DNA from: Balamuthia mandrillaris
Lineage: Eukaryota; Discosea; Longamoebia; Balamuthiidae
DNA: 64,000 bases
Assembly: GCA_031835245.1 (NCBI GenBank)
Contig: JAVKOQ010000187.1
Coordinates: 1-64,000 of the forward strand
Direction of reading: 5' to 3'
Shown: positions 34,201 through 46,271 of the stretch, piece by piece
Layout of the letters: the number at the start of each line of letters is the position of its first letter
How positions within the stretch are numbered: position 1 is the stretch's first letter
Translations under genes and position numbers: made by a program
The notes under the pieces: generated by a model
The model's input: the letters and a program-made list of their open reading frames with translations, nothing else
Database searches by the model: none
Told to the model about the DNA's origin: nothing

Positions 34201-36801
34201 GGACCCCGCACCATTGTTTCTAGGTACTTCTCTTCATGATTTACCTGTTTTTTAATGTAAGCCAATTGGTGAAGGATAATAAACAGCAAATAAAAGCGAC
34301 ACGTACAGTGGTAAGACTGAGAGTCTTGTTTTTTTCAGCAATAATGCCATAACGCCAATGAGCCACACTCTCAGCAAAATGGAGCATTCGTACTATGAGT
34401 TGAGAAAAGAAGGGCAGAGGCAAAAAGTTGAAAGTCCAGCGACGACCTATTTGAGGCACGTTTTTCTCAGGAAACTCGGGCCACTCTTTGGAGATATCAG
34501 AAGGTGGTTGCGTGGGGAGCAAGCACGGCACCAAGCTTTCGTCTTCAAACATGTATTCAGGCTCTTCATCGCTCTCCTTGACGTGATCGCAGTTGAAATA
34601 GCCCACAACGCCCTCATGTACTCCCTTCCACCATTTGCCCACTTTGGCCTTCTCCAGAAAGAGGATTTTGTCTCCGACCTTGTAGCTCAGCTTATTGGGA
34701 GTAGAGGAGGCGTGATCCTGTATAACTCTCATAACGGGACGCTTCCGCCGCATCCTAAACGATATTTGGAACTTTTCTACAAGAGAGAGAAATGGCAGGA
34801 TATCAACAATTAAAGGGTGATTTAAAAAAGAACAGAAAAGTACAGGAACAAAGAGATAATTACCAAGGAGTTTCAGGAGATGGTCGTGGAGGTATGCTGG
34901 ATATTTGTCGCCTTTCCAGATATGTGAAGTAAGGAATTTGTGCGGAAGGATACCTTTGTCCAGAGACGTTTTCGAGCTGACAACAGTAGCCTAAGCGATA
35001 CCAGTTGGTTAGTTAGCCAAAAACAAAAACAAAAACAAAAATAATGTGTTGGTACCATGACTTCAGTAAGCCATTGAGGATCCAGAATGACAATGTCGCT
35101 AAGCCCGGTCTTCACGTCGTGGAAGTAGACGAGGGAACCAAGCTCGTGCAAAAACTCAGCAGCACGGATAAGCTCTTCATCGTTGGTGAGGCCAGAGACA
35201 TTCTTGAAAACCTCTTCTCGAAAGTCTGGCCAGGAGATGGTAGGAGGTTGCCTGTTCTTTTGTCTCTCAACCTTCATCCTGAAGGCCACCTTTTCAAGCT
35301 CGAGGTAACTCACTGGAATTTGTTCTCCCATATTTCGCTGGCTCAGGGCAAGCTCTACAATTCCGTCCTTCAACGCCTTGAGGCCCTTCCCAGTGAGGCA
35401 ACTGACGGCGATGTACTTCTTCACTCCAAAGTCGGCGAACTGGGATTGCATCTTGAGAAACAGCTCGTTGACTTGGCTTTGAGAAGCAAGGTCCTGGCGT
35501 GTTCCCACTACGACGATAGGAGCTCCTTTAGCCTTGGCGTTGACGCTTTGCAGCCAGTATTCTACTCGTCTGAAGTTGCCAGCCATTATGTTCTTGTCCA
35601 TAAGGTTGAATACCACTATGTAAATGCTACGCCTTGATAAGTAGAACTGATGGGTACTGTAGTACACTTCCTGTCCGGCAAAGTCCCACACAGAGAACGT
35701 CACAGGGTCGTTCTTCCAGTTGTCTTTCATATATTTCTCAGCGAGAGCTGGATCCAGCTGACCAAATGGGATGTTCCACTGGTTGATATCAATACCGTCT
35801 GTAGAGAGGGGTGCCTTGTCCATCTTCTTGTCATTTTGCAAATAGTAGGATAACTGAATGCAGAAAAAAAAGGTCAAAAAAGCGGGAGGAGAGAACAATA
35901 ACAAGATGACCGTACAGAGGTCTTGCCAGCAGCCTCTCGACCCACGAACATGAGTTTCATCCTGTAGCATCTTTCGGCACCCTTCAAGAGATCCCTGAGG
36001 AAAGCGAGAATGCCGCGAGTGCCATTGGCCAAGGCCTCCGGGGGCAAGAAACTGCCATCAAGGAGAGAAGTATTGCCGCGCAGCTTGAGTTCTTGAAGGC
36101 GAGTCATGGTGCCCATTTCGCGCGGCAGCTCTCGCAGCATGTTATTTTCCACGTCCAATTTGGTCAAGGAGCCCAGCTTGGGCAACTGTGGAGGCAGCCA
36201 AGCAATGGCATTGTTACGCAACTCCAACACCTCTAACTTGGACAGCTCTAGCAAAGCCAGAGGCACGAAGAACAGTTTGTTTTCGTTGAGTATAACTTTG
36301 GTAAGGTTGCTGAGATCTCGGCCCAAGTTATTGGGAATGTGTGTGTTGTCGATGCCTTTCTTTCGCAGAGAAAGGTGGTTGGCTCCTGATTCCGCAGCTA
36401 TAGCGACCTCCACCTTTACTTTTTCCAGATTTCGTCGCAGTTTGTCCTTCTCCTTGGATTCTTTGGTGGTTGGGCTGGCTACATAGCGGAAGGAGTGTTC
36501 CTCGAAAAGCTCCACCACTCCCTGTTGCTGAAGAGCGCCCGAAGAGCACTCGACGTAACGTGTAGCCTTCACCCTTTTGGCCAATTCAGCAGCTTTGGCT
36601 TGAGGAATAGGAGACTTTTGCTTGTGTCTCAAGAACTTGAGGGTTGTAGGATCCGTCCGAAGGTGTACGTTCGTGCCTACCAAAATGTATGGGGCACCTG
36701 GTTGGTAGTGACAAACCTCCGGTATCCACTGTATCAAACAATGAGAATGAGTGAGAACATTATTACAGGCAAGAAGGAGAGAAGGGTGAGAGGGGGGGGG
36801 G

Positions 36802-36834
<33 letters not shown>

Positions 36835-38329
36835 CTTCTCAGAAAGAGCGAATACCTTGTGAAGAACGTTCTCAAGAGAATCTGGATCTACAATGGAGAA
36901 AAAGAGGAGGAAAAGATTAGCGCCAGTATAGTAGGCTTGTCTACGCTTGGCATCTTCGCTAGGGGCATCCAATATGGTAACGCGCACATGCTTGTTGTCA
37001 ACAGTAAACTCTCCTCCCACTTGCAGGCCCGTTTCCTCTGAGGAATCCTCTGTTTCTTTCATTTTGGGGTTGCTTTGCAGGTACGACTTCAAGACTTGAG
37101 TCTTACAACAGGTTTTGCCATCCCCAACAAGGACAAGCTTGATCTCTTTTTCTACAGGCTGTTTCGATTTCGATAAGTCGTCCACTAGGAGGCGGTCCTT
37201 TCTGGCAATATAAGTCTCCAAGAGTTTGGTAACTTCGTCCAAGTGCAAGCTCTCCGCCACCTTTTCAAGTAGAGTTAAAAAAAAGTCCTATACACTGAAG
37301 AAAGGAACAAAAACGCAAACCTCTTTGGGCGTGCCGCTTTGCCCCATAATACTGCGATCAGCGCCCTGATCAATAAGCATGGTTATGATATCCTTATGCG
37401 CTGTCCGCGCTGCATGATGCAACGGTGTTTCTCCATTTCTTAATAACGAGGAACAGACATTTAGTCACGGGAAAGGAGCGAGTGAGAGAGCGCGCGCAGG
37501 GGAGGGAGAAAGGAAAGCCAAACCTGTCAATTCTATTCACAAGAGCTCCACAGAGCAGAAGTGCCTTCACACTGGTTTCCTTGCCGTTATAGGCAGCAAT
37601 GTGAAGGGCGGTTTCTCCATTGGTATTTTGGTGGTTGAGATCAAGACCGCTGTCCACCATGAGACGTATAATGCGCTGGACCTTTGTAACAGCGTTGGAG
37701 GGGTAGTCCTCCCGCACAAAGTAATGGAGAGGTGTGGCCTTATCGTTGGAGAGAATGCTGGCGTCCGCTCCTTTGTTGAGAAGGATCTCGCACATCTTCA
37801 GGTGTCCCTTGCGGCAGGCACAAAAGAGTGGAGTCCAACCGCTGTTGTCCTTGACGTTGACGCTGACGCTGGGGTACCTCTCCAGCATAAAGTGGACCAT
37901 GTCAGTGTGGCCCTCCTCACAGGCGGCGTGTAATGTGGTGCTGCCATAGGCGTCGATCACAAAGTTGAGGACGCCCTTTCTCCCGTCCTTCTTCACCAAG
38001 CGCTTCAGGGTTTGCTTGTCTCCGGCTCGCACCGCTTCCAGAAACTGGGGGTTTCCTCGTACTGAGGTCGCGGGCGGCAAAGCGGCTGCTCCCTTGCCTT
38101 TGGCGTCCAGGCCGGTGCTGGAGGAGCTAAGGTTGGCCATGGAAGAGCTCGTGGAGGAGTTGCTCACCAAGGAGGCAGAGCTGCCGCTCAACGAGGTGGA
38201 GGCCAGGTTGGCGGCAGAGGAGGAGGCACCTCCCGAGGGGGAGGACAGAGTAGGCCTTGATGGCAGCTTGATCTTCTTTTTGCTGCCCCCTCCCGCAATG
38301 ATTTTGGCTTTCATCGCTTCCACTGACAT
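31246..38329 (-). CDS. ROCO-family kinase fused to a 3,5-diaminohexanoate dehydrogenase-like domain
   Basis: About 2,100 residues in roughly a dozen exons. Starts MSVEAMKAKIIAGGGSKKK. Parts in order: Ser-rich start; four or five ankyrin repeats (38000-37330); Rho-like GTPase (37160-36500) with an odd P-loop GDGKTCCKT, WIPEVCHYQPGAPYILVGTN; four or five LRRs (36340-36060); Roc GTPase (FVGREAAGKTS, VWDFAGQE, 35970-35400); COR region with an SH3 insert (KVGDKILFLEKAKVGKWWKG, about 34680-34590); TKL kinase (GEGAFADVYKG, VAVKKL, HRDLKSPN, ADFGTS, 33930-33000); and, after an acidic linker in the same exon, a domain resembling L-erythro-3,5-diaminohexanoate dehydrogenase (KDD): RGKMHNPATNSGGLLLGTV, Rossmann VCIVGCGRVGLMA, DGVGVDLVLN, VVFGGGGVDKAHA. 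KDD enzymes oxidatively deaminate a lysine-fermentation intermediate with NAD. Stop 31246. Confidence 0.88.
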
Positions 38330-39101
38330 TTTTGTTGGTATGTGTCAACTGCTTTGCTTTGCGTTCGTCCGCACGAGTAACGTTACCAGCACCTCAGTCG
38401 AGATTCTTGAAATATTGTGTTCCCTCCCCCAAAAAAAAAATGAAGAGGGGAAATAGCCGCAGGTGCTGCAGCAACAGTGAAGCACCAGCAGACCGGTAAC
38501 GTCCCAGCCGCTTGGAAAAAAAATAAAATAAATAAAAACAACCAAAGCAACCAAGCCCTTCCTAGTGGACAGAAAAAAAGAAAGAAAGGGATCGTAAGTA
38601 AAATAAAATAAAAATATATAACAAAAAGAAGAAGGGTTTCGTTTTTTTTCTATTCTTCCTTGCGGAAGGAGGAGGACAAGAGAGACAGGAGGTGTTCTCC
38701 TCCTCCTCCTCGCTTTTTTTTTCCTTTCAAAAACAAACCCACCCACCCACCCACCTACCTCCAAAATTTTAGGTTAGGCTAAACTTGGCCGACGAAAGCA
38801 GCAAGGCCCTGTTGCACTTCTTCTTTTTATTTGTTGTTGTTGTTGTTGTTGTTGCTGGTGGTGGGGCCGCTACACGACCTGTTTTTCTTTCTGTTTTCGC
38901 GCCGCCCCGCCCCCCTTATTTTTTGCCCTCTCTGCTACTGTCTCTCTGCTGCTGCTGTTGGTTTGTTGGTGATTGTGGGGCAATTTGTGTGTTGCTTTCT
39001 AGCCGTGCTGCACAACTGGACCGGCTGTTGACCGGCTTTTGTGCTCTAGACCTGCAGCAAGCAATTTCACCAACAATAAAAAAATTAGGTTTTGCTTTGC
39101 T
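38330..39101. other. Gap upstream of the ROCO gene
   Basis: 772 bp with simple A/T and GTT runs (38833-38856) and no gene. TTTTCGCGCC (38894-38903) resembles an E2F-type site but lies 565 bp from the ROCO start. Open frames here are Ser/Leu or Cys/Val repeat shadows. Confidence 0.4.
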
Positions 39102-40645
39102 TTACTTTTCATTGGGCATGCGAGAGGTGGGAGCGGAGGAGAAAGGAGGATGCCGTTGTTCTTGTTGTTGTTGTTGTTGTTGCGGTTGTTGGTGACGAGA
39201 AAGGATGTTCAGGCAAGCAGCTAGGCGGGTGTTGGCGTCTCTAAGTCCCTGCATGGTACGTCCATGATGTTCCGCCAATACCACCAACGCCTCTAAGTGG
39301 CTGCTTGATGGTGGTGCCCTTGTTGTTGTAGATGTTGAAGAAGAAGAAGAAGAAGAAGAAGAAGACTCCAAGGGAAGAAGAGACATCGTCTCCACGTCGC
39401 AAAGGAAATCATGCATGTCCTCTGTTTGTTTGCGAAAGTTCTCGGCTGCAGCATGCCGGTGCTCTACCCGCAAGATGTCAGCCCTCAGCTGCTGTCGTTT
39501 GCTCTGAATCGACAACATCTCCTTCTTCACAGCATTGGTTTGTTTGAGAATGCGGGCCTTGCTGGTCTTTGCGTCGCGGTAGGAGCGAACCTGCTCCTCC
39601 ACCTCCTCAAAGGCCAACCTCAGCTCTTCCTTTAATCGTTTCATGTGTTTGCGCAGCGCAGGGCCGGCCTCGGTGTTGCCCAACACCTCCTCCATTGCAG
39701 CTTGCACTGCCTCGGTCATGTAGGTTATTTCCAATTTCGGTTCCTTTCTGCTTCTCCGTTGCGTTATTGGTGTTCGTTTCTTTGTGGTCTTCTTCTTCTT
39801 CTGTGTGCCGCCGGCTTCATTGTTGTCGTTTCGCGCTTTAGGTGTGCCTGCTGATGTGTCTCGTTCTCGCTTCTTTGTCAAAGGGTCCAGCGTTGGTCTG
39901 CTGCTCCCACCGCTTGCATCACTCTCGGTACGCCGCCGCTTCGGGGCATTTCCGTTTTGATCATCTTTTCCTGGTGGTGTAGGTTTACTTACGTCCACTT
40001 CTTCCTCTTCTTCCTCCTCTGCCAATTCTGCTCCTTCATCAACAAGTACTTCCTCTTCCTCTTGTTGTTCATCTTTTTGCTCTTCTTCAACCACCTCTCT
40101 TTGCCTCTTTGTTCCTTGGTTCGCTGTTTTGCGATTGTCTTGTTTCCGAGCATCACTTCTCCGTTTGCGGTCCTTCACCTCGACCACTTGTCTCTTTGTA
40201 TGTTTAGCGTTGTCCGTCTTGTCTAGTTGTTGCATCTCTTCTGTCCCTTGTTGCGGCGAAGGCTCGTGCGAGCCATTCTCTGGCGCAAGTGACCACCCAG
40301 CGGGTTGATCGACCGTGGCCGTTTGCTCGTGGCCGTTTTGAAGAGGTGGCGTTGAGGATGATGTTGAAGATTGACCGTTACTGCTATGATTTGTCATAAA
40401 GCGGCTGAGATCAAGCGCAAAAGAGCGATCCGTGACCTTGCGATGCCTGCCCGCAAAACCCAAAAAAAAAAGAAAAACAAGTCAGCTTCATAGCAGGGCG
40501 GAGAAAATCAGATGAGAGAGACGCACTCGGGTTTCATCCGGGCCAAAATATGCGGGTGCAGCCTGCGAGGACGGTGCTGGGTGGAGGAGGAGTCACCAGC
40601 CTGGGCGACGGGGTGGCCGTTGGCATTGTCTTCCATTGCATTCAT
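39102..40645 (-). CDS. Unrecognised Glu/Lys-rich coiled-coil nuclear-type protein
   Basis: Two exons: the first from MNAMEDNANGHPV at 40645 to a GTGCGT donor near 40527, the second from about 40446 (HRKVTDRSFALDLSRFM) to the stop at 39102. About 490 residues. The middle is highly charged with several nuclear-localisation-like clusters (KRRRTE, KKKKTTKKR); after it comes a long predicted coiled coil (MTEAVQAAMEEVLGN through VEHRHAAAENFRKQ), then Ser and Gln runs and SRMPNEK. The short conserved-looking block FALDLSRFM resembles [11 protein letters not shown] in the Spt7 gene next door; this may be chance. I do not recognise the family; a kinetochore or chromatin protein is possible but unproven. 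Confidence 0.75.
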
Positions 40646-40827
40646 CGGCAGAGTGATCACAGCAAGGGGGGTGTTCTCTCATCCACACAACCGCACGCGC
40701 CCACCCGCCCACTACGCAATCGCTGTGTCGGTTTCTTTTTTCGTTTTGGGTTTACCCGCCTTTTTTTGTTTTGCTGTGAAAAGAAAAAAGAGGAAAAAAA
40801 TCGACAACAAAAAAAAACCCCAAAAAA

Positions 40828-40898
40828 TGCGTCATCCGGGAGTCGAACCCGGGTCCTCAGCTTGGAAGGCTAATATGCTGCCACTACACCAATGACGC
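40828..40898 (-). tRNA. tRNA-Gly(UCC), second copy
   Basis: Identical in sequence to the tRNA at 14011-14081: same acceptor, anticodon TCC in loop CTTCCAA, B box GGTTCGACTCC. It lies 182 bp upstream of the coiled-coil gene, on the same strand, and a run of T on that strand (aaaaaa on the plus strand, 40822-40827) can serve as Pol III stop. Confidence 0.95.
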
Positions 40899-41310
40899 GC
40901 TCGAGGAAAATATTGCGGTATTTGGTGCCTTGGTGCAAAAAAAAAACGTTTCCCCTCACGCAGCGGTAGGTTTAAGGGACGACACAGGAGCGCAAAGGAA
41001 GAACAAGTTGGTGAGCAAGGAAGGGGAGACGCACCGCCGTCTGCTGTGCCCTTCTTCTCTTTCTACTTCTTGCCTTTTTATTTTCTCTCCACCGGATCGT
41101 CACTCTGCTTGTATCTATCGCCACCGAAGGCGGTGTGCGCGGCTGACTGATCCCATCCTTTTCCTCAGCCGGTTGGTGGCAACCCCACCCCATCTTCCTT
41201 TTGCAAGCACCAAACCAAAGATTTATTAGCTGAGTGGAGCGTTGTTTTGCTTCTGTGGCTTCCCTCCTTCCTTCCTCCCACGGCAACAACAGCAGCATCA
41301 AAAGAAGGAC
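40899..41310. promoter_or_regulatory. Upstream region of the Spt7-like gene
   Basis: About 410 bp between the tRNA and the Spt7-like start. No coding exon is supported and no clear motif stands out. Confidence 0.35.
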
Positions 41311-42326
41311 ATGAGGAGACGGTCCAAGAGGCAGGCTGCTAGCAGCGGCGGCCGACAAAGGAAGAGCGCTGCAGCCCTGACGCCCACCAGTGACCAGGAA
41401 GAGGAGGTTGACCATGAAACGCTGAAAGAAGTTTCAGAAGAAAGCCCAGAAAGAGAGTCATCTTCCCCAGAGCCGCTTCCTGCCTCCACCCCTCCATCGC
41501 CATCAGCTCCATCTTCTGCCGTAACCAAAGGTGTGCAGCTGGAAGAATCCAACGAAGTGGAACAGCAGCAGACAGAGAGGGATGAAGAGGAACTATTTTA
41601 CTCCCTTGCACTTCATTTTCTATCCACTTCTTCATGGAGGGAAGAGCACGCTTCCTCCTCTTCTTCCTCAACCACCACGAGTGGCACTACAACGAGAGAC
41701 ACTGTTGCCGATGAATCAAGTGAAAGTGAGGCTGGGAAAGGAGAACTAGAAGGAGCAATGGGAGAGACCACCAACGAAGAAAGGGAGATGATAGAGCGAC
41801 TACAGCAGGCTACCGCCTCGCGACAGGCTTGGAGCGAGTTCTTTGCTAACTTTTTCAGCGCGGATGGGCTGCGGCGGCTGTTGGCTGAGTACAACCAATG
41901 TAGAATGAGAGATGAGATGGAAGAGGAAGAAGAGGAAGGAGAGAAAGGAAAGGAGAAAGAGAAAGAAAAGGAGGAAGCGGAAGAACAGGAAGAGAAGGTC
42001 AAGAAAGAGACAATAGATAATGAGGAGGCAATGGAGACGCAAGATGATGAGGAAGCGACAGCGGGGCATGCAGAGAAGGCTACCAAGTCAAAAAGAGTTG
42101 AACGAAGGCATCGGCGCGAGCAAACGCGAACGAAGGAGAAAGAGCTTCTCCTAGGATTTGACTTGCGACGATTTCTTAGCGAGCATCTCCTAAACGTGAT
42201 GTATGGCTTCCCTTCCCCGACTACATTGCTCCATGTTGGTGAGGATTGTTGCGTTGAAGGTATCTTCCCCCTTCTTTTTAAGTTAATGTTTATGTTCTTT
42301 TCTCTTTATCCTTACTTCCATTTGCT

Positions 42327-42360
<34 letters not shown>

Positions 42361-43382
42361 ATTGTGGGAACAAAGCCGATAGTAGATACCACACCCTTGA
42401 GTATGATTTTGAAGACTGGCTTCAGGCAAAGAAAGCAGAAGAAGAGGAACTAGAAAGGAAGAAAGACCAGGCAGCAGCACTTGTGATAGGTAACTCTACG
42501 GAGGGTCAGGTTTCTCAACACATCACCAATGAAGTGGGAAGAGGCAGTGAGCTGCCTTCGTTAACATCCCTTTCCAGCGATGCGGTCCAACCAACTGGCA
42601 TATCCACTGTTGAAGAGCTGCCTTCCTCTATCACTGTTAAGCAGGAGCCTACCTCTGCCGGTGTTGAGGACATGGAGGTTAGGCCCTATTCCTTCTTTCA
42701 TCTTTATATTTAGCACACCCATTATTGACACCGGCTAACTTATACCTATGCTTAGCACCAACCTACTTCTATGATCGTCGCTCAAGAAAAGCTCAACCAA
42801 GATCTTGGCACTGTTTTGAATAAGCTCAAAGCCTATAAAGTAAGCTAACCTTTGTTATGTGGCTGTATGGTTTTGTGTTTGTTAACGTCTTTCCTCCTCT
42901 CCCCCCCGCCCCCCTTTCAATGTTTTTTGCTGCTACCTGCACCATAGGAACACTCGTATCCATTCTTGCAAGCAGTAACCCTTCGCGAGGCTCCTGACTA
43001 CTATGATATTATCAAAAAGCCGATGCACTTTGGCACCATGGAAGAAAAGATAGCCAGTTCTGAGTATGTTTTACCTGTTAGTTGCTGTGTGTTGTGTGTC
43101 TGTGTGTCTGTGTTGAAACAAATTGGAAGCGCTTTTACTTATAACCCAAAACAGATACAAAAACAAAGCCATGTTTCAAGCGGACATAGATTTGATTGTG
43201 GCTAATTGCCGTACATACAACATCAATCCTGTACCCTCTCCTCCTTCTGAGAGATCTCCCAACGCCAACCTGTCTCTGCTCACTACTTTTCATTGTTACG
43301 CTATTTCATTAGGAGAGTATCTATCGCGTTCATGCTGACAAAATAGAGCGGCTAGCCAATAGTAATATCAATCAATGCCCTT

Positions 43383-43425
<43 letters not shown>

Positions 43426-46196
43426 AAAATTTTCGCTGATGGTGTTATGAAATGATAGCTCTGTTGGCACAGTTGCCAGACGAAATGGTTTTAGAGCGGG
43501 ACGAGTCTACCAATCCTCCAACTGATAGCAAAAACAAGCCAATCCCTGCAGCAGCGGCGGTTGCTTTGCCACTACCTTCCTCAGACGCCACCACTACCTT
43601 CTCTGGTAGCAGCCCTTCCTCGAAACATATACAGGATCTCGAGCACGGTCCACACGGCCTTATTCCTATCGTTACTTTGCAACAACAAGAAACAAAATTA
43701 CTTTCACCACCCCTGCACTCTACTAGCATCGGAGGCGATGGCAGTGAGCTGCTGCCACTAGAAAAGCAAATGAACTACGAGCTACGGCGCTGGAGAACCA
43801 TCACTAAAGACGTACGCATAAAATGGATGGTATGATGGCTCCACCGCTTTATTTAAACACCCGCTTATTTTCCCAATACATTGGCTCATCCTCCAATACT
43901 ATCGCAACAGAAATACCGAGAGGCGCAACTGGCCTTACCTTTTTCAAAGCGAGATGCTTTGTTGCGGTCTCCTTTCGGCATGTCATCATTTGTTGCGCTA
44001 TCAGGAGCTATGCCGTGCCTTAGTGGCGGTAGCAACAATGACGAACCAAACAAGACGGAGGAGGCCAAAGCAAAGAGGCCTTCTCGGCCAAACTTTCTGT
44101 TTGTCCCTGAACTCTCTCATTGGATGGATGCTGTACCCGATACAATATGCCCACCTCTACCCCCTCCTCTTAGTTGTTTAAGACTGCCTTCTACTTCTTC
44201 CAAGCAAGCTGTTCCACCAAGAGAACAGCAACAAGAACAACCACCACCGGACACGACTGCAACACCTACAACTGCTCTAACCCACATTGTTGACGAGCAG
44301 CTGGAACAACGAGAGCAACAAGACGATAAGAAAGAGATAAAGGAAGAGGAACTCCTTGGTTGGGGTTCTGTAGTGCCACAACCCAGACAAGAAGAACCGG
44401 AGAAAGCGCCTGAGTTTAACGTTGACTCGCTATTTGCTTCTGATGATGAAATGCAGCAAGCTGCAGCCGAAGCTGCTCCTGCTGTCATTCCCATTGTTAA
44501 GACAGAAAAAATGGAGTCTTCACAGCAGCTATTACTGCCAACAACAACACATCCAGAGGCTGCCCTAGCTTTTGTTCCTGATAAAGAACGGGAGCAGAAA
44601 GATTCTTCTGCTGGCGGTGATGGAAGCGTCCCTCTTGCAATTGCTGATAGCTCTTCCTCTACCGCGGAGCGACAAACGGGTGCCACTGATGGTAACGAGC
44701 CAATGATATTAGAGCAACGCGGGGCTGTGGAAGAATTAGAGGAGCAAGAGCAAGAAGACCTCTGCGATGATAACGAACCAATGGATGCTATCTCTCGAAA
44801 CTTGGTGCAATTGTGGCGTGTACAAAAGCTGCGGCACACACTGCGAAAGCGTATGACGGTACGCCTTTTCCTTTGTTTAGTTCTGTAGCTTAGTCGTTCT
44901 GACTTCCCTAGCAGCAAAATCAACCAACTGCTGCCACTGCTTCGAGCCGGATATCTCCTTTGCCGTCGCTGCCTCCTCCAACTGCTTTGCGTCTGACGCC
45001 ACCATCTTCTATTTCAAAGCAAACAAACTCTGTTCTACTAGAAAAAACGTTGGCATTACTGCTTTCTCACAATGGCTTTGAAGGTTACTCTTTCTCTCTT
45101 TTTTTCCTGCTGAATTGCTGTTAACAAAACATGTCAATCGATATAAATAAGGTATAACAACGCAAGCGATGGCTGTGTTGAAGGATGTATTTGCAAATTA
45201 TGTTCTCAAATTTGGACAACTGCTTCGCATGAACGAAGACCATAACTGCTTTGCTTCGGACCCGCTGCCTTTTCAGGTAGGCTCTCTCTCTCTCTCTCTC
45301 TCTCTCCTTTTTCCGTTGTTTTGTATCTTACCGGTTTTTGTTGTTGTTGTTGTTGTTGTTGTTGTTGCAAAGGATGTGCTATTGCAAAGCATGGATACGA
45401 TGGGAGTAAGCACCTCTGAGTTGAGGGACTATGTAGCCCATGACCTGGTTGGTTATGGTCACGAGTTGAAATCAGTGGAAGCTTATCTGCGTTCCAAGCA
45501 CGAAAACATGCTCTTCAATCGTAATCGAAACCACCATTTACCAGATGAGCGGCCAGCCTCAGCAGATGTGACCGAGGTTTGTTTCAATGCCATTTTTTAC
45601 TATGTTGGCTCCTTAAGGTTTGACCCTGCTGTACGTATTGTTTTAATAGGAGAGCACAAGCACGAGTTGCAGGGATGAAGCCGGAAGTGAAGCACCAGAG
45701 CCCACACCTTCCGCTTTTTTGAGCGGCCAGTTCGGAAAGGCTTTTACTTTGGACATACTTGGCCTTCGGGAGCTTGGCTGTTCTGCTAGTGTAAGCTCCC
45801 CATTTTTATTTCGTTGCTGTGGTAACTTGGCTGACATTGATGTACTCCAGTCACTTCCCTCAACACGGTTATTCCTTCCACCAGAGGGTGGTATGACTGG
45901 CTCTACCATTGTACGATTTGCTTTCCGTCATTAAATCTTTCTTTATCACTCTCTCACTCTTCTCTTATAATAAGTGGAGGAAACGGAAAGCACAGCGCGA
46001 TGAAGGACAAAGTAACGAGATGAATGGAAGCAGTGCCTCTGAAATCGGCGAAGACGAAGGAAGAGGAAGAGAAACAACAAAACAGCCAACAAAAACAAAG
46101 AGACGAAAACAGGAGCAAGGTATAAAGGATACATCACAAGAGTCGCGGTACAAAGAAGAAACTCAGGATGATGATGGCTCTCTTCACAAAGAATAA
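41311..46196 (+). CDS. SAGA subunit Spt7-like bromodomain / histone-fold protein
   Basis: About twelve exons, start [14 protein letters not shown] at 41311. A large acidic N-terminal exon contains the block [18 protein letters not shown]; it splices at 42259 to [18 protein letters not shown] bromodomain is spread over exons near 42960-43210 ([32 protein letters not shown], then [17 protein letters not shown], keeping the acetyl-lysine Asn). A histone-fold part lies at 45030-45250 ([17 protein letters not shown], then [21 protein letters not shown]), continuing with [17 protein letters not shown]. The bromodomain plus Spt7-type histone fold is the pattern of the SAGA scaffold subunit Spt7, which pairs with TAF10 and reads acetylated histones. 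The end is a Lys/Glu tail, stop 46196. A (GTT)n and CT tracts lie in introns around 43387-43422 and 45282-45367. Confidence 0.85.
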
Positions 46197-46271
46197 TATC
46201 AACTAAAAACATGCATTCATGAGACAAGCAACAACAATAGAAACACGAAGACGAAGGAGAAGCTAAAGGTT

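Noticed and set aside
40512-40895. Plus-strand open frame ending HPGVEPGSSAWKANMLPLHQ
   Set aside because: This is the antisense reading of the tRNA-Gly gene, a well-known false protein.
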